64,000 bases of DNA from an uncultured Eubacteriales bacterium (GTDB taxonomy: Bacteria > Bacillota > Clostridia > Christensenellales > Aristaeellaceae). Numbering within the stretch: the first letter of the stretch is position 1; the number at the start of each line of letters is the position of its first letter. The stretch spans positions 1-64,000 of the forward strand of contig CADASK010000001.1 in the NCBI GenBank assembly GCA_902790495.1. Reading direction: 5' to 3'. Position numbers and translations under genes: made by a program. Shown piece by piece: positions 10,543-21,314 of the stretch. Below the pieces are notes generated by a model, which was not told the DNA's origin, did not search any database, and saw nothing but the letters and a program-made list of their open reading frames with translations.

Positions 10543-12435
10543 TTGAACAGGAAGCAAAAGAAAACCCTGGTGCGCATCGTGGTGTCGGCGGTGCTGATGA
10601 TCGTGCTGCACTTTTTGCCGCTTGACGGGGAAGGGCTGCGCTGGGTAAAGCTCGCGTGCTACCTGGTGCCCTACGCCATCATCGGCTACGACGTGCTGCT
10701 CAAGGCCTGGAAGGGCATCAAGAACCGCCAGCCCTTTGACGAATGCTTCTTGATGGCCGTGGCAACCATCGGCGCGCTGGCGCTGGGCGCGGCGAAAACC
10801 GGCGACTATGTGGAGGCCGTCGCCGTGATGCTCTTCTACCAGATCGGCGAGCTGTTCCAGAGCGTGGCCGTGGGCAGGAGCCGCAGAAGCATCTCGGAGC
10901 TGATGGACATTCGCCCGGATTACGCCAACCTCGTCACCGACAGCGGTGTGGAGCGGATCGACCCCGACGAGGCGGAGATCGGCTCCATCATCCAGATCAC
11001 CCCCGGCGAAAAGGTACCGATCGACGGCGTGGTGGTGGAAGGCTCCTCGACACTGAACACCGCGGCGCTGACCGGCGAGAGCGTGCCGCGCAGCGTCCAT
11101 GCGGGGGACGAGGTGCTCTCCGGCTTCGTGAACATGACCGGTGTGCTCAGGGTGCGCACAACGCGCGATTTTGGCGAGTCCACCGCGTCGAAGATCCTCG
11201 ACATGGTGGAGAACGCGTCCTCCCTCAAGAGCCGCAGCGAGGCCTTTATCAGCCGGTTTGCCCGGGTCTATACGCCCGCTGTGTGCTACGCGGCGCTGGC
11301 GCTGGCCGTGCTGGGCCCCGTCGTCCGGCTCCTTCTGGGCCTGAGCCCGGACTGGATGGACTGGGTGATGCGCGCGCTGACCTTCCTGGTCATCTCCTGC
11401 CCCTGCGCGCTGGTGATCTCGATTCCCCTCAGCTTCTTCGCGGGTATCGGCGGCGCGAGCAGCGCGGGCGTGCTGGTGAAGGGCTCCAACTACCTGGAGG
11501 CGCTGGCCTCCACTCGCACGGTGGTGTTTGACAAAACCGGCACCATGACCGAGGGCGTGTTTGAGGTGGCGGGCATCCACCACGCGGCTATTCCCACCGA
11601 GCAGCTGATCGAATACGCAGCCTGCGCCGAGTGCTATTCCGCCCATCCCATCAGCGAGAGCCTCCGCCACGCCTATGGCAAAGAGATTGATGCGGAGCGG
11701 GTGCGCGACGTCCGCGAGATCAGCGGGCAGGGCGTGTGCGCGGTGGTGGACGGCAGGAACGTGGCCGTCGGCAATGACAAGCTGATGCGCGCGCTGAACG
11801 TGGCCTATGCAGACTGCCGCAGCGTGGGCACCGTGGTGCATGTGGCGGTGGACGGCGCGTACTGCGGACACATCCTCATCGCGGACCGGCTGAAGCCCCA
11901 TGCCGCCGAGGCCATCTCCGCGCTGAAACGCAGGGGTGTGCAGCGCACCGTGATGCTCACGGGCGACCGCGAGGAGGCTGCGAAGGATGCGGCCCGGGAG
12001 CTGGGCATCAGCGAGGTGCACGCGGGACTTCTGCCGCAGGACAAGGTATCGCTGGTGGAGAAGCTGCTGGCGGAGAAGAAGAGCGGCGAGGTGCTGGCCT
12101 TCGTGGGCGACGGCATCAATGACGCCCCGGTGCTGACCCGGGCCGATGTCGGCATCGCCATGGGCGCGCTCGGCTCCGACGCCGCGATTGAGGCCGCGGA
12201 TATCGTGCTGATGGACGACGATCCGCTGAAGATCGCTAAGGCCATCGGCATCGCGCGCAAGTGCATGCGGATCGTCCGCGAGAACATCGTCTTCGCCATC
12301 GGCGTCAAGCTGATCTGCCTGGCGCTGGGCGCGATGGGCATCGCCGGCATGTGGCTGGCCATCTTCGCCGACGTGGGCGTGATGGTGCTGGCCGTGCTGA
12401 ACGCCATCCGGGCGCTGCGGGTCAAAAACGCCTGA
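10543..12435 (+). CDS. P1B-type heavy-metal-translocating ATPase (Zn/Cd/Pb class)
   Basis: A 630-residue membrane efflux pump. It shows the phosphatase motif TGES (177-180), the transmembrane metal site CPC (286-288), phosphorylation site DKTGT (Asp330), the HP motif SAHPISES, the nucleotide region TGDREEAAKD and the hinge GDGINDAP. The C-terminal helix has ADVG, typical with CPC of the P1B-2 class (Zn2+, Cd2+, Pb2+). The N-terminus begins directly with membrane helices and lacks the usual fused HMA domain. The start is TTG at 10543 with GAAGG upstream; GTG at 10538 runs into a stop. It is co-transcribed with the HMA protein and controlled by the upstream operator (inferred). Confidence 0.93.
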   Translation: MNRKQKKTLVRIVVSAVLMIVLHFLPLDGEGLRWVKLACYLVPYAIIGYDVLLKAWKGIKNRQPFDECFLMAVATIGALALGAAKTGDYVEAVAVMLFYQIGELFQSVAVGRSRRSISELMDIRPDYANLVTDSGVERIDPDEAEIGSIIQITPGEKVPIDGVVVEGSSTLNTAALTGESVPRSVHAGDEVLSGFVNMTGVLRVRTTRDFGESTASKILDMVENASSLKSRSEAFISRFARVYTPAVCYAALALAVLGPVVRLLLGLSPDWMDWVMRALTFLVISCPCALVISIPLSFFAGIGGASSAGVLVKGSNYLEALASTRTVVFDKTGTMTEGVFEVAGIHHAAIPTEQLIEYAACAECYSAHPISESLRHAYGKEIDAERVRDVREISGQGVCAVVDGRNVAVGNDKLMRALNVAYADCRSVGTVVHVAVDGAYCGHILIADRLKPHAAEAISALKRRGVQRTVMLTGDREEAAKDAARELGISEVHAGLLPQDKVSLVEKLLAEKKSGEVLAFVGDGINDAPVLTRADVGIAMGALGSDAAIEAADIVLMDDDPLKIAKAIGIARKCMRIVRENIVFAIGVKLICLALGAMGIAGMWLAIFADVGVMVLAVLNAIRALRVKNA

Positions 12436-12468
12436 CCCGATAATCTGACATCCTCATGACATCAAAAA

Positions 12469-12510
12469 GCAGCCCCTCATCCTGACCGCTGTGCCGGGAT
12501 GAGGGGCTGC
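12469..12510. terminator. Strong bidirectional terminator between the metal pump and upp
   Basis: A perfect 14-bp stem (arms GCAGCCCCTCATCC and GGATGAGGGGCTGC). CTTTTTGAT follows on the minus strand and TGTGTTT on the plus strand, so it serves both convergent genes, best for upp. Confidence 0.92.
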
Positions 12511-12520
12511 TGTGTTTGGC

Positions 12521-13249
<729 letters not shown>

Positions 13250-13331
13250 TCATCGGACAACCCATGGAGCGCCCACAGGGAGAAAACGCAAAAAATGCAG
13301 GATGCAGGCAACGCGTAATGGCCCGGATACG

Positions 13332-13360
13332 TTGACAAACCTTGGCAAATCAAGTATATG
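13332..13360 (+). promoter_or_regulatory. Promoter of the alpha-oxoamine synthase gene, with a structured leader
   Basis: TTGACA (13332-13337), 17 bp, TATATG (13355-13360; TATGAT two bases on is an alternative). The roughly 95-nt leader contains 8-nt arms CTGTCGGC (13365-13372) and GCCGACAG (13433-13440) that could pair over about 60 nt. No known riboswitch was recognised. Confidence 0.55.
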
Positions 13361-13463
13361 ATAGCTGTCGGCATTTCGCGTCCGCGGCCGTATTTGGCGC
13401 GCGGCACCTTTCATTCATTCGCATTCATAACCGCCGACAGTCTGTACCTGAAGGAGGGATTCT

Positions 13464-14726
13464 ATGGACCCAACCGCAACCGTACACCCGGTGACCCGCT
13501 TTGAGGACTCGGCTGAGTACAAAGCCTTTTGCGAGCGCTATGCCGCGCTCGTGGGCGATTCACCGGAGGACAACCCGTATTTCATCAAGCATGATTCGGC
13601 GCTGACAGACCGCAGCCTGATGGATGGCAAATGGGTGCTCAACTTCGGCTCCTACAACTACGCCGGCATGTCCGGACGCCCGGAGGTCTCCGAAGCCGCC
13701 ATCGACGCCATCCGCCGCTATGGCACCTCGGCCTCCGGCAGCCGTCTGCTGGCCGGCGAGAAGACCCTGACCCAGACGCTGGAGCGCGAGCTGGCGGAGT
13801 GGAAGCACGCCGAGGACGCCCTGGTGCTGGTCGGGGGCCACTCCACCAACGTCACCTTTGTGGGCAACTTTGTCGGCCCGAACGATCTCGTCGTCTATGA
13901 CCGCTACATCCACAACTCGGTAGCGGAGGGCTGCCGCCTGTCCCATGCGACGGCGCGGCCCTTCCCGCACAATGACCCCGAGGCCCTCGACCGCATCCTG
14001 GCCAGCCGCCGGGACAAGTTCGAGAAGGTGCTGATCTGCATCGAGGGCGTCTACTCCATGGACGGCGATATCGCGCCGGTGCCCGAGTTTATCCGGATCA
14101 AGGAAAAGTACGGCGCGTTCCTGATGGTGGACGAGGCCCACTCGACCTGCGTCATCGGCAAAACCGGCGGCGGCGTGGACGAATACTTCGGCCTGCGCGG
14201 GGACGAGATCGACATCAAGATGGGCACCCTGTCCAAGGGCCTGGGCGCCTGCGGCGGCTACCTGTGCGGCAGCCGGAACCTGATCGAGTACCAGCGCTAC
14301 ATGCTGCCCGGCTTTGTGTTCTCCGTGGGCATCTCACCGCCCATCGCCGCGGCCGCGCTGGAGAGCATCCGGCTGATCCGCCGCGACCCGAGCGTCATGG
14401 AGAGCCTGCGCCGCAATGTGGACTGTTTCATGGAGGAGGCCCACAGGCACGGCTTCCAGATGGGCCTGGCGGGGAAGACCGCCATTCTCCCGGTGCTGGT
14501 GGGCCCCGACGAGGACGCCGCGCACCTCTCCAATGCCATGCGCCACGCGGGCGTGTTTGTGCCCCCGGCCGTCTACCCGGCGGTGCCCCACGGCGAGGCC
14601 CGGCTGCGCTTCTGCGTCACCGCCTCACACAAACCTGAGCAGATCGTGGAGGCGCTGGACAAGCTGGAGGCCTGCGCGAAGGAGCTGGGCATTGACCTGA
14701 CAGGATCTGGCAAAACAGGGAACTGA
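13464..14726 (+). CDS. Pyridoxal-phosphate alpha-oxoamine synthase family protein
   Basis: A 420-residue member of the family that condenses an amino acid with an acyl-CoA (8-amino-7-oxononanoate synthase BioF, 2-amino-3-ketobutyrate ligase Kbl, serine palmitoyltransferase). Features: FGSYNYAGMSG near residue 61, the glycine-rich GTSASGSRLLAG, the cofactor aspartate in DEAHS (223-227), and the PLP lysine Lys258 in GTLSKGLGACGG. The N-terminus is about 30 residues longer than BioF, a form often seen in SPT-like or polyketide-linked members. There are no biotin or threonine-degradation genes nearby, so the acyl donor and amino acid cannot be named. ATG at 13464 follows GGAGGG. Confidence 0.85.
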   Translation: MDPTATVHPVTRFEDSAEYKAFCERYAALVGDSPEDNPYFIKHDSALTDRSLMDGKWVLNFGSYNYAGMSGRPEVSEAAIDAIRRYGTSASGSRLLAGEKTLTQTLERELAEWKHAEDALVLVGGHSTNVTFVGNFVGPNDLVVYDRYIHNSVAEGCRLSHATARPFPHNDPEALDRILASRRDKFEKVLICIEGVYSMDGDIAPVPEFIRIKEKYGAFLMVDEAHSTCVIGKTGGGVDEYFGLRGDEIDIKMGTLSKGLGACGGYLCGSRNLIEYQRYMLPGFVFSVGISPPIAAAALESIRLIRRDPSVMESLRRNVDCFMEEAHRHGFQMGLAGKTAILPVLVGPDEDAAHLSNAMRHAGVFVPPAVYPAVPHGEARLRFCVTASHKPEQIVEALDKLEACAKELGIDLTGSGKTGN

Positions 14727-14750
14727 CAAAACCGGAATCAGGACGATTTC

Positions 14751-14779
14751 TTTACAATTGTTCTGAATCATGCTATACT
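14751..14779 (+). promoter_or_regulatory. Promoter of the secreted C39-like protein gene
   Basis: TTTACA (14751-14756), 17 bp, TATACT (14774-14779). It rules out the upstream in-frame ATG at 14770 as the start codon. Confidence 0.75.
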
Positions 14780-14808
14780 CGTCCCATCAAATGTGGGAGG
14801 TGAGAGCC

Positions 14809-15819
14809 TTGATCGGAGGAAAACAGCGGATAGCGGCCTGGCTGCTGTGCGCGCTGATGCTCCTGGGCTCCTGCCTCCCACATGCTTTTGCGGACGGCGC
14901 GCTGGAGGAAAGCCTGACCCTCTGTCCTTTCGTGATGCAGCGGGACCAGCGCTTCAAAAAAACTGAGTACTTTTACCTCGCCAAGCGCTTCAGCAAGCGC
15001 GGCTGCGGGCCGGCCTCCATCGCCAACGCCCTCGGCGCGGTGCTGGGCCTGCAGGATGCGGACGAGATGGACAGTCTGCTGCTGGAGCTGATGAAGCTGC
15101 TCCCCTACAACCATCTGCCCAAATCCACGCCGGTGGACGTCACGCACATCGACCGCCTGGAGACGGCGGACGCCGAGACCTACCCGACCATCGCGAAGCT
15201 CCGCACCACCTTCAACGGCCTGTGGATCTGCCGCACGGACTTTATGACCGCACCGGAGATCATGCTCGCCCTGGCCCCGGCGGCAGCCTCCGGCAAGAAT
15301 GTACTCTTCGCAACGCGCTTCCGGACCGCCACCCAGTGGGCGGATCTGGTCGGCCTGTGCGAACGGCTGCAGGCGCGGGGCTTCGGCAGCGCGAGGGTGA
15401 CCATCGCCTTCCTGTCCACGGGCACCGAGTCGACCTCCGCGCCCTTCCGCCTGGAGGATGGCCATTACATCAGCTTCTGCCTGGAGGTGGAGGAGTTCCT
15501 GCAGCGCGGCGTGCTGTACCTGCTGGAATCCAACCCGCGGGCGCTGCCGAACGAGACCCTCGACCAGGTGAATTATTACAGCTACTACCCCCTGGGCAGG
15601 GACAAGAAGCTGATCACCGACGTGTTCCAGCTCACCCGCGTGAAGGACACACTGGTCAAGCTGGAGCCGACCCCGGCCCAGCAGCTTCTATTCGCGCAGG
15701 CCACGACAGCGGAGGATCTGCGCACCGCCAGGACGGACTGGCTGTCCAGGTTGGTGACCTTCGGCACAGGCATTGTGATGGTCAATCTGCAACAGAACGC
15801 CGAGCCTGCTGCGCCGTGA
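14809..15819 (+). CDS. Secreted C39-like (papain-fold) protein of unknown function
   Basis: A 336-residue exported protein not recognised as a named family. The start is TTG at 14809, behind GGGAGGT; earlier in-frame ATGs lie in the promoter. The N-terminus is a signal peptide (KQRIAAWLLCALMLLGSC) with two possible ends: signal peptidase I after AFA, or a lipobox-like LGSC. A papain/C39-like triad can be proposed: Cys66 in RGCGPASIANALG, His219 in DGHYISF, and Asn242 in LLESNPR, the usual order and spacing for C39-like peptidases. It could be a cell-surface peptidase or amidase. It is alone between a promoter and a strong terminator. Function remains inference from three short motifs. Confidence 0.65.
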   Translation: MIGGKQRIAAWLLCALMLLGSCLPHAFADGALEESLTLCPFVMQRDQRFKKTEYFYLAKRFSKRGCGPASIANALGAVLGLQDADEMDSLLLELMKLLPYNHLPKSTPVDVTHIDRLETADAETYPTIAKLRTTFNGLWICRTDFMTAPEIMLALAPAAASGKNVLFATRFRTATQWADLVGLCERLQARGFGSARVTIAFLSTGTESTSAPFRLEDGHYISFCLEVEEFLQRGVLYLLESNPRALPNETLDQVNYYSYYPLGRDKKLITDVFQLTRVKDTLVKLEPTPAQQLLFAQATTAEDLRTARTDWLSRLVTFGTGIVMVNLQQNAEPAAP

Positions 15820-15874
15820 GCGAAAAGGCCACACGGCTCAAACCCGCCGCAATAGAGACAATCTTCATAACAAA

Positions 15875-15916
15875 AGCCCTGACGCTGCCTCACGCGAGGC
15901 ATGAACCGTCAGGGCT
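15875..15916. terminator. Bidirectional terminator between the C39-like and hydrolase genes
   Basis: Perfect 10-bp arms AGCCCTGACG and CGTCAGGGCT, with a smaller inner stem GCCTC/GAGGC. TTTTGTT follows on the minus strand and ATGTTCTTT on the plus strand. Confidence 0.88.
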
Positions 15917-15935
15917 ATGTTCTTTGGTTTGTGTC

Positions 15936-16874
15936 TTACGGCAGCTTGCTTTCAAACCACTGGGCGAAATCCAGCCAGACCTGGTCGCGGTCGGTCTCGT
16001 TGAGGATCTCGTGGCGGTCGCCGGGGTAGAGCTTCAGGGTGACGTCCGTGCAGCCTGCCCGACGAAGGGCCTCAGCTACAGCCGTGGGGCCTTTGCCCAT
16101 GGCGCCGACCGGATCCTCCGAGCCGGAGGTGATGTACAGCGGCAGCTCCTTGGGCGTTTTCGCAATGTTGGCGGGCTTGCAGACATAGGACACGCAGTCC
16201 ACCAGGCCGTAGAAGCCGTTCAGGGTGAAGGTATAGGTGCAGCGCGGATCGGCGAAATACCGCTTGACGATGTCGACATCCTTGGTCAGCCAGCTGCGCG
16301 TTGGATCCGTGCCGGTGGTGTCGTAGGTCTTGTAATCATTGCCGCCGAAGGTCAGTCCGCTGGCGAAGGTGGAGCGGGCGCGGCCGCCCTGGAAGCGGGT
16401 CAGCAGCTTCAGCACCGCCTTGCCGCCGCCCGTCACCGCGGCGCTCATCCAGCCCGTGCCCACGATGGCGCAGCCGGAAAGGCCCGCGCCGTAGAGAATG
16501 ATGTACTTCCGAACGACAAAGCTGCCCATGCTGTGTCCCAGCAGGAACACGGGCAGGCCGGGGAAGTCCTTTTCGGCCAGCTTCCGCATGGTGTGGATAT
16601 CCTCCATCAGCAGATCCATCGGGTGGGCCTGCTCGCCGAAATAGCCCCAGTCCTTCTCGCTGCGCACCGACGCGCCGTGCCCCAGATGGTCGTGGCCGTA
16701 GACCGCCCAGCCACGCTGCGAGAGCCATTCGGCAAAGGGCGCGTAGCGGTCGATGTACTCATTCATGCCGTGGGAAATCAGCAGCACAGCCTTCGGATGC
16801 TCGGACGGCGTGTAGCGCCAGCCGTGCAGCAGGGTTTTCCCGTCCCTGGAAAGATAGCTTGTCTCCTTGCGCAT
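15936..16874 (-). CDS. Alpha/beta hydrolase (monoacylglycerol lipase / serine aminopeptidase S33 type)
   Basis: A 312-residue cytosolic hydrolase. The nucleophile elbow is GHSMG, the oxyanion region ISHGMNEYIDRY, the acid Asp in GSEDPVG, and the histidine in GDRHEILNE. The pattern HGMxEHxxRY/GHDHLGHG is the one found in lysophospholipase or monoglyceride lipase-like proteins (Hydrolase_4). The substrate is probably a lipid ester but is not shown. ATG at 16874 is preceded by GGAGG. It sits 97 bp after the polyphosphate kinase gene in the same direction. Confidence 0.88.
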   Translation of the reverse strand: MRKETSYLSRDGKTLLHGWRYTPSEHPKAVLLISHGMNEYIDRYAPFAEWLSQRGWAVYGHDHLGHGASVRSEKDWGYFGEQAHPMDLLMEDIHTMRKLAEKDFPGLPVFLLGHSMGSFVVRKYIILYGAGLSGCAIVGTGWMSAAVTGGGKAVLKLLTRFQGGRARSTFASGLTFGGNDYKTYDTTGTDPTRSWLTKDVDIVKRYFADPRCTYTFTLNGFYGLVDCVSYVCKPANIAKTPKELPLYITSGSEDPVGAMGKGPTAVAEALRRAGCTDVTLKLYPGDRHEILNETDRDQVWLDFAQWFESKLP

Positions 16875-16971
16875 GATGGATGCCTCCGTTTTCTTCGTCT
16901 TATGGTGCTGGCAGCGGTCTGGGCCATTGCTTCGCCCGCCTGCCCGTTATAATGCAGTTCAATCGAAAGAA

Positions 16972-19622
<2,651 letters not shown>

Positions 19623-19645
19623 ACATAAGAATCGTATACATAACA

Positions 19646-19681
19646 AAGGCCGGGACAGCTCTCACAACGTCCCGGCCTTTG
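19646..19681. terminator. Bidirectional terminator between GH13 and MATE genes
   Basis: Perfect 12-bp arms AAAGGCCGGGAC and GTCCCGGCCTTT with a 12-nt loop; the A and T tracts form part of the stem. It serves both convergent genes. Confidence 0.92.
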
Positions 19682-19683
19682 TG

Positions 19684-21057
19684 TTACGCCTGCAGGGCTT
19701 CGGACCGTCCCTGCGGATCGCGGAACCACCAGCTCAGGTAGGCAAAAGAGGGGATCAATCCAAGCACCCATCCGGCGGGGGCCGCGATCCAGATGCCGAT
19801 GGTGCCCATGAAGCGCGGCAGCAGAAGCGACAGCCCGATCTTGCACACCAGTTCCACCAGGCTGGACACCAGCGTGATCTTCACGGCGCCGATGCCGCGC
19901 AGGCAGGAATTCACCGTCCAGATGGCGCCCAATGCGATATACAGCGCTGCCTCGATGCGGATCATGTCGACCGCACTGTGCAGGACAGCCTGGGCCTCCT
20001 CCTCCATAAAGACCCGGGCCAGCGGCCGCGCGAAGATCAGGATCAGCACCGTGGACAGGAGCGCCAGTCCGCCGATGATGCCAAGTCCCTTCCGCAGTCC
20101 CTCCTTGATGCGCTCGAAGCGGCGCGCACCAAAGTTTTGCCCGGCGTACACCGAGAAGGAGAAGGCCAGGTTGTAGAAGCTCACCGTGGCCAGCTGTTCC
20201 ACCTTGTTGCCGATGGTATAGGCGGCCACAACATCCGAGCCGAAGGAGTTGATCACCGCGGTGATCACAAACATGCCGATGCTCAGCGCCCCGCTCTGGG
20301 CGCACATGGGCAGGCCGATGCGCAGGTAATCCCGGATGAGCCCCGCGTCAAATTGCCAGGCCTCACGGCTGGGCCGCAGACGCGGGTACTGCCTGAGCAT
20401 ATAGATCGTGCAGAGGAGGGCGGACACGGCCTGGGAGAGAACCGTCGCCCAGGCGACGCCCGCAACGCCGCCGTGCAGCGCCAGCACAAAGAAAAGATCC
20501 AAGACCACATTGAGCAGAGAGGAAAAGATCAGGAAGATCAGCGGCGTCTTCGAGTCGCCGATGGCGCGCAGCAGGGCCGCGACTCCGTTGTAGGCCATCT
20601 GGGCGATCGTCATGCCGCCGACGATGCGCAGATAGGTTACCGAGCCGTCGATCACGTTCTCCGGCGCGCCCAGCAGGCGCATGAAGGGACGCGCGCCGAT
20701 CGTGGAGGCCAGACCGAGCAGAAGTCCTGCGGCAGCCACCAGGTACACGGCATGGGTCACCGCCCGCCGCAGCTTTTCCTCCTGGCGGGCACCCTCCGCC
20801 TGGGAGACGATGACGGACAGGGCATTGGTCAGGCCGCCGCCCATCATCATCAGGAACATCGTGGCGGAGCTGGTTGCGCCGATGGCCGCCAGCGCCTCGA
20901 TACTGACAAAGCGCCCGACAACGATGGTATCCACCATGTTGTACATGAGCTGAAAGATGCCTCCGACCAGCATCGGCAGCGCAAAGCGGATCAGCAGGCG
21001 CGCCGGCTCACCCTGCGTCATGTCCAGGTTTCCGCGCTTCATCTCAGTCTTCGTCAT
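19684..21057 (-). CDS. MATE family multidrug/sodium antiporter
   Basis: A 457-residue membrane protein with about 12 helices in two homologous halves, the usual size for MATE transporters. It begins MTQGEPARLLIRFALPMLVGGIFQLMYNMVDTIVVGRF, the hallmark of the DinF/NorM-like group of Clostridia. FVSIEALAAIGATSSATMFLMMMGGGLTNALSVIVSQ and the repeat half starting LRIGLPMCAQSGALSIGMF also fit. Likely exports cationic compounds against Na+ or H+; the substrate is unknown. ATG at 21057 follows GGGGAG. Single gene with its own promoter. Confidence 0.93.
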   Translation of the reverse strand: MTKTEMKRGNLDMTQGEPARLLIRFALPMLVGGIFQLMYNMVDTIVVGRFVSIEALAAIGATSSATMFLMMMGGGLTNALSVIVSQAEGARQEEKLRRAVTHAVYLVAAAGLLLGLASTIGARPFMRLLGAPENVIDGSVTYLRIVGGMTIAQMAYNGVAALLRAIGDSKTPLIFLIFSSLLNVVLDLFFVLALHGGVAGVAWATVLSQAVSALLCTIYMLRQYPRLRPSREAWQFDAGLIRDYLRIGLPMCAQSGALSIGMFVITAVINSFGSDVVAAYTIGNKVEQLATVSFYNLAFSFSVYAGQNFGARRFERIKEGLRKGLGIIGGLALLSTVLILIFARPLARVFMEEEAQAVLHSAVDMIRIEAALYIALGAIWTVNSCLRGIGAVKITLVSSLVELVCKIGLSLLLPRFMGTIGIWIAAPAGWVLGLIPSFAYLSWWFRDPQGRSEALQA

Positions 21058-21095
21058 CGGTATCGTCTCCCCACGGCTTGTATTTCAGCAGTGCT

Positions 21096-21123
21096 ATTAT
21101 AGCATGAAGCACCCGGAAGGCAA
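21096..21123 (-). promoter_or_regulatory. Promoter of the first MATE gene
   Basis: Minus strand: TTGCCT (21118-21123), 16 bp, extended -10 TGCTATAAT with TATAAT at 21096-21101. Confidence 0.7.
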
Positions 21124-21210
21124 GCCGCCGCGGTCCCCGATAAAAATATGACATTTTGATTAATTTTGTTCATTGCCTTGAAAAGAAGCAGAAAAAGCCC
21201 CGAATTGTGG

Positions 21211-21216
21211 TATACT
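21211..21216 (+). promoter_or_regulatory. Extended -10 promoter upstream of the Q/G/Y/P-rich protein and tilS-hpt-ftsH
   Basis: TGGTATACT with TATACT at 21211-21216, about 100 bp before the ATG at 21315. A short inverted repeat (CGGTGG/CCACCG, 21223-21240) follows in the leader. Confidence 0.6.
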
Positions 21217-21314
21217 AAACGACGGTGGAATCGGCCACCGCTGTTTTCGTAATGTTTTTGCTTTCTGTTTTCGCGGAAAGCTTTGCGCCTCACACTCCGG
21301 GAAGGAGGAGATAC

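Noticed and set aside
10165..12021. Long minus-strand frame opposite the metal pump
   Set aside because: Opposite strand of a P-type ATPase with all motifs; protein is His/Ala/Gly-rich and without homology.
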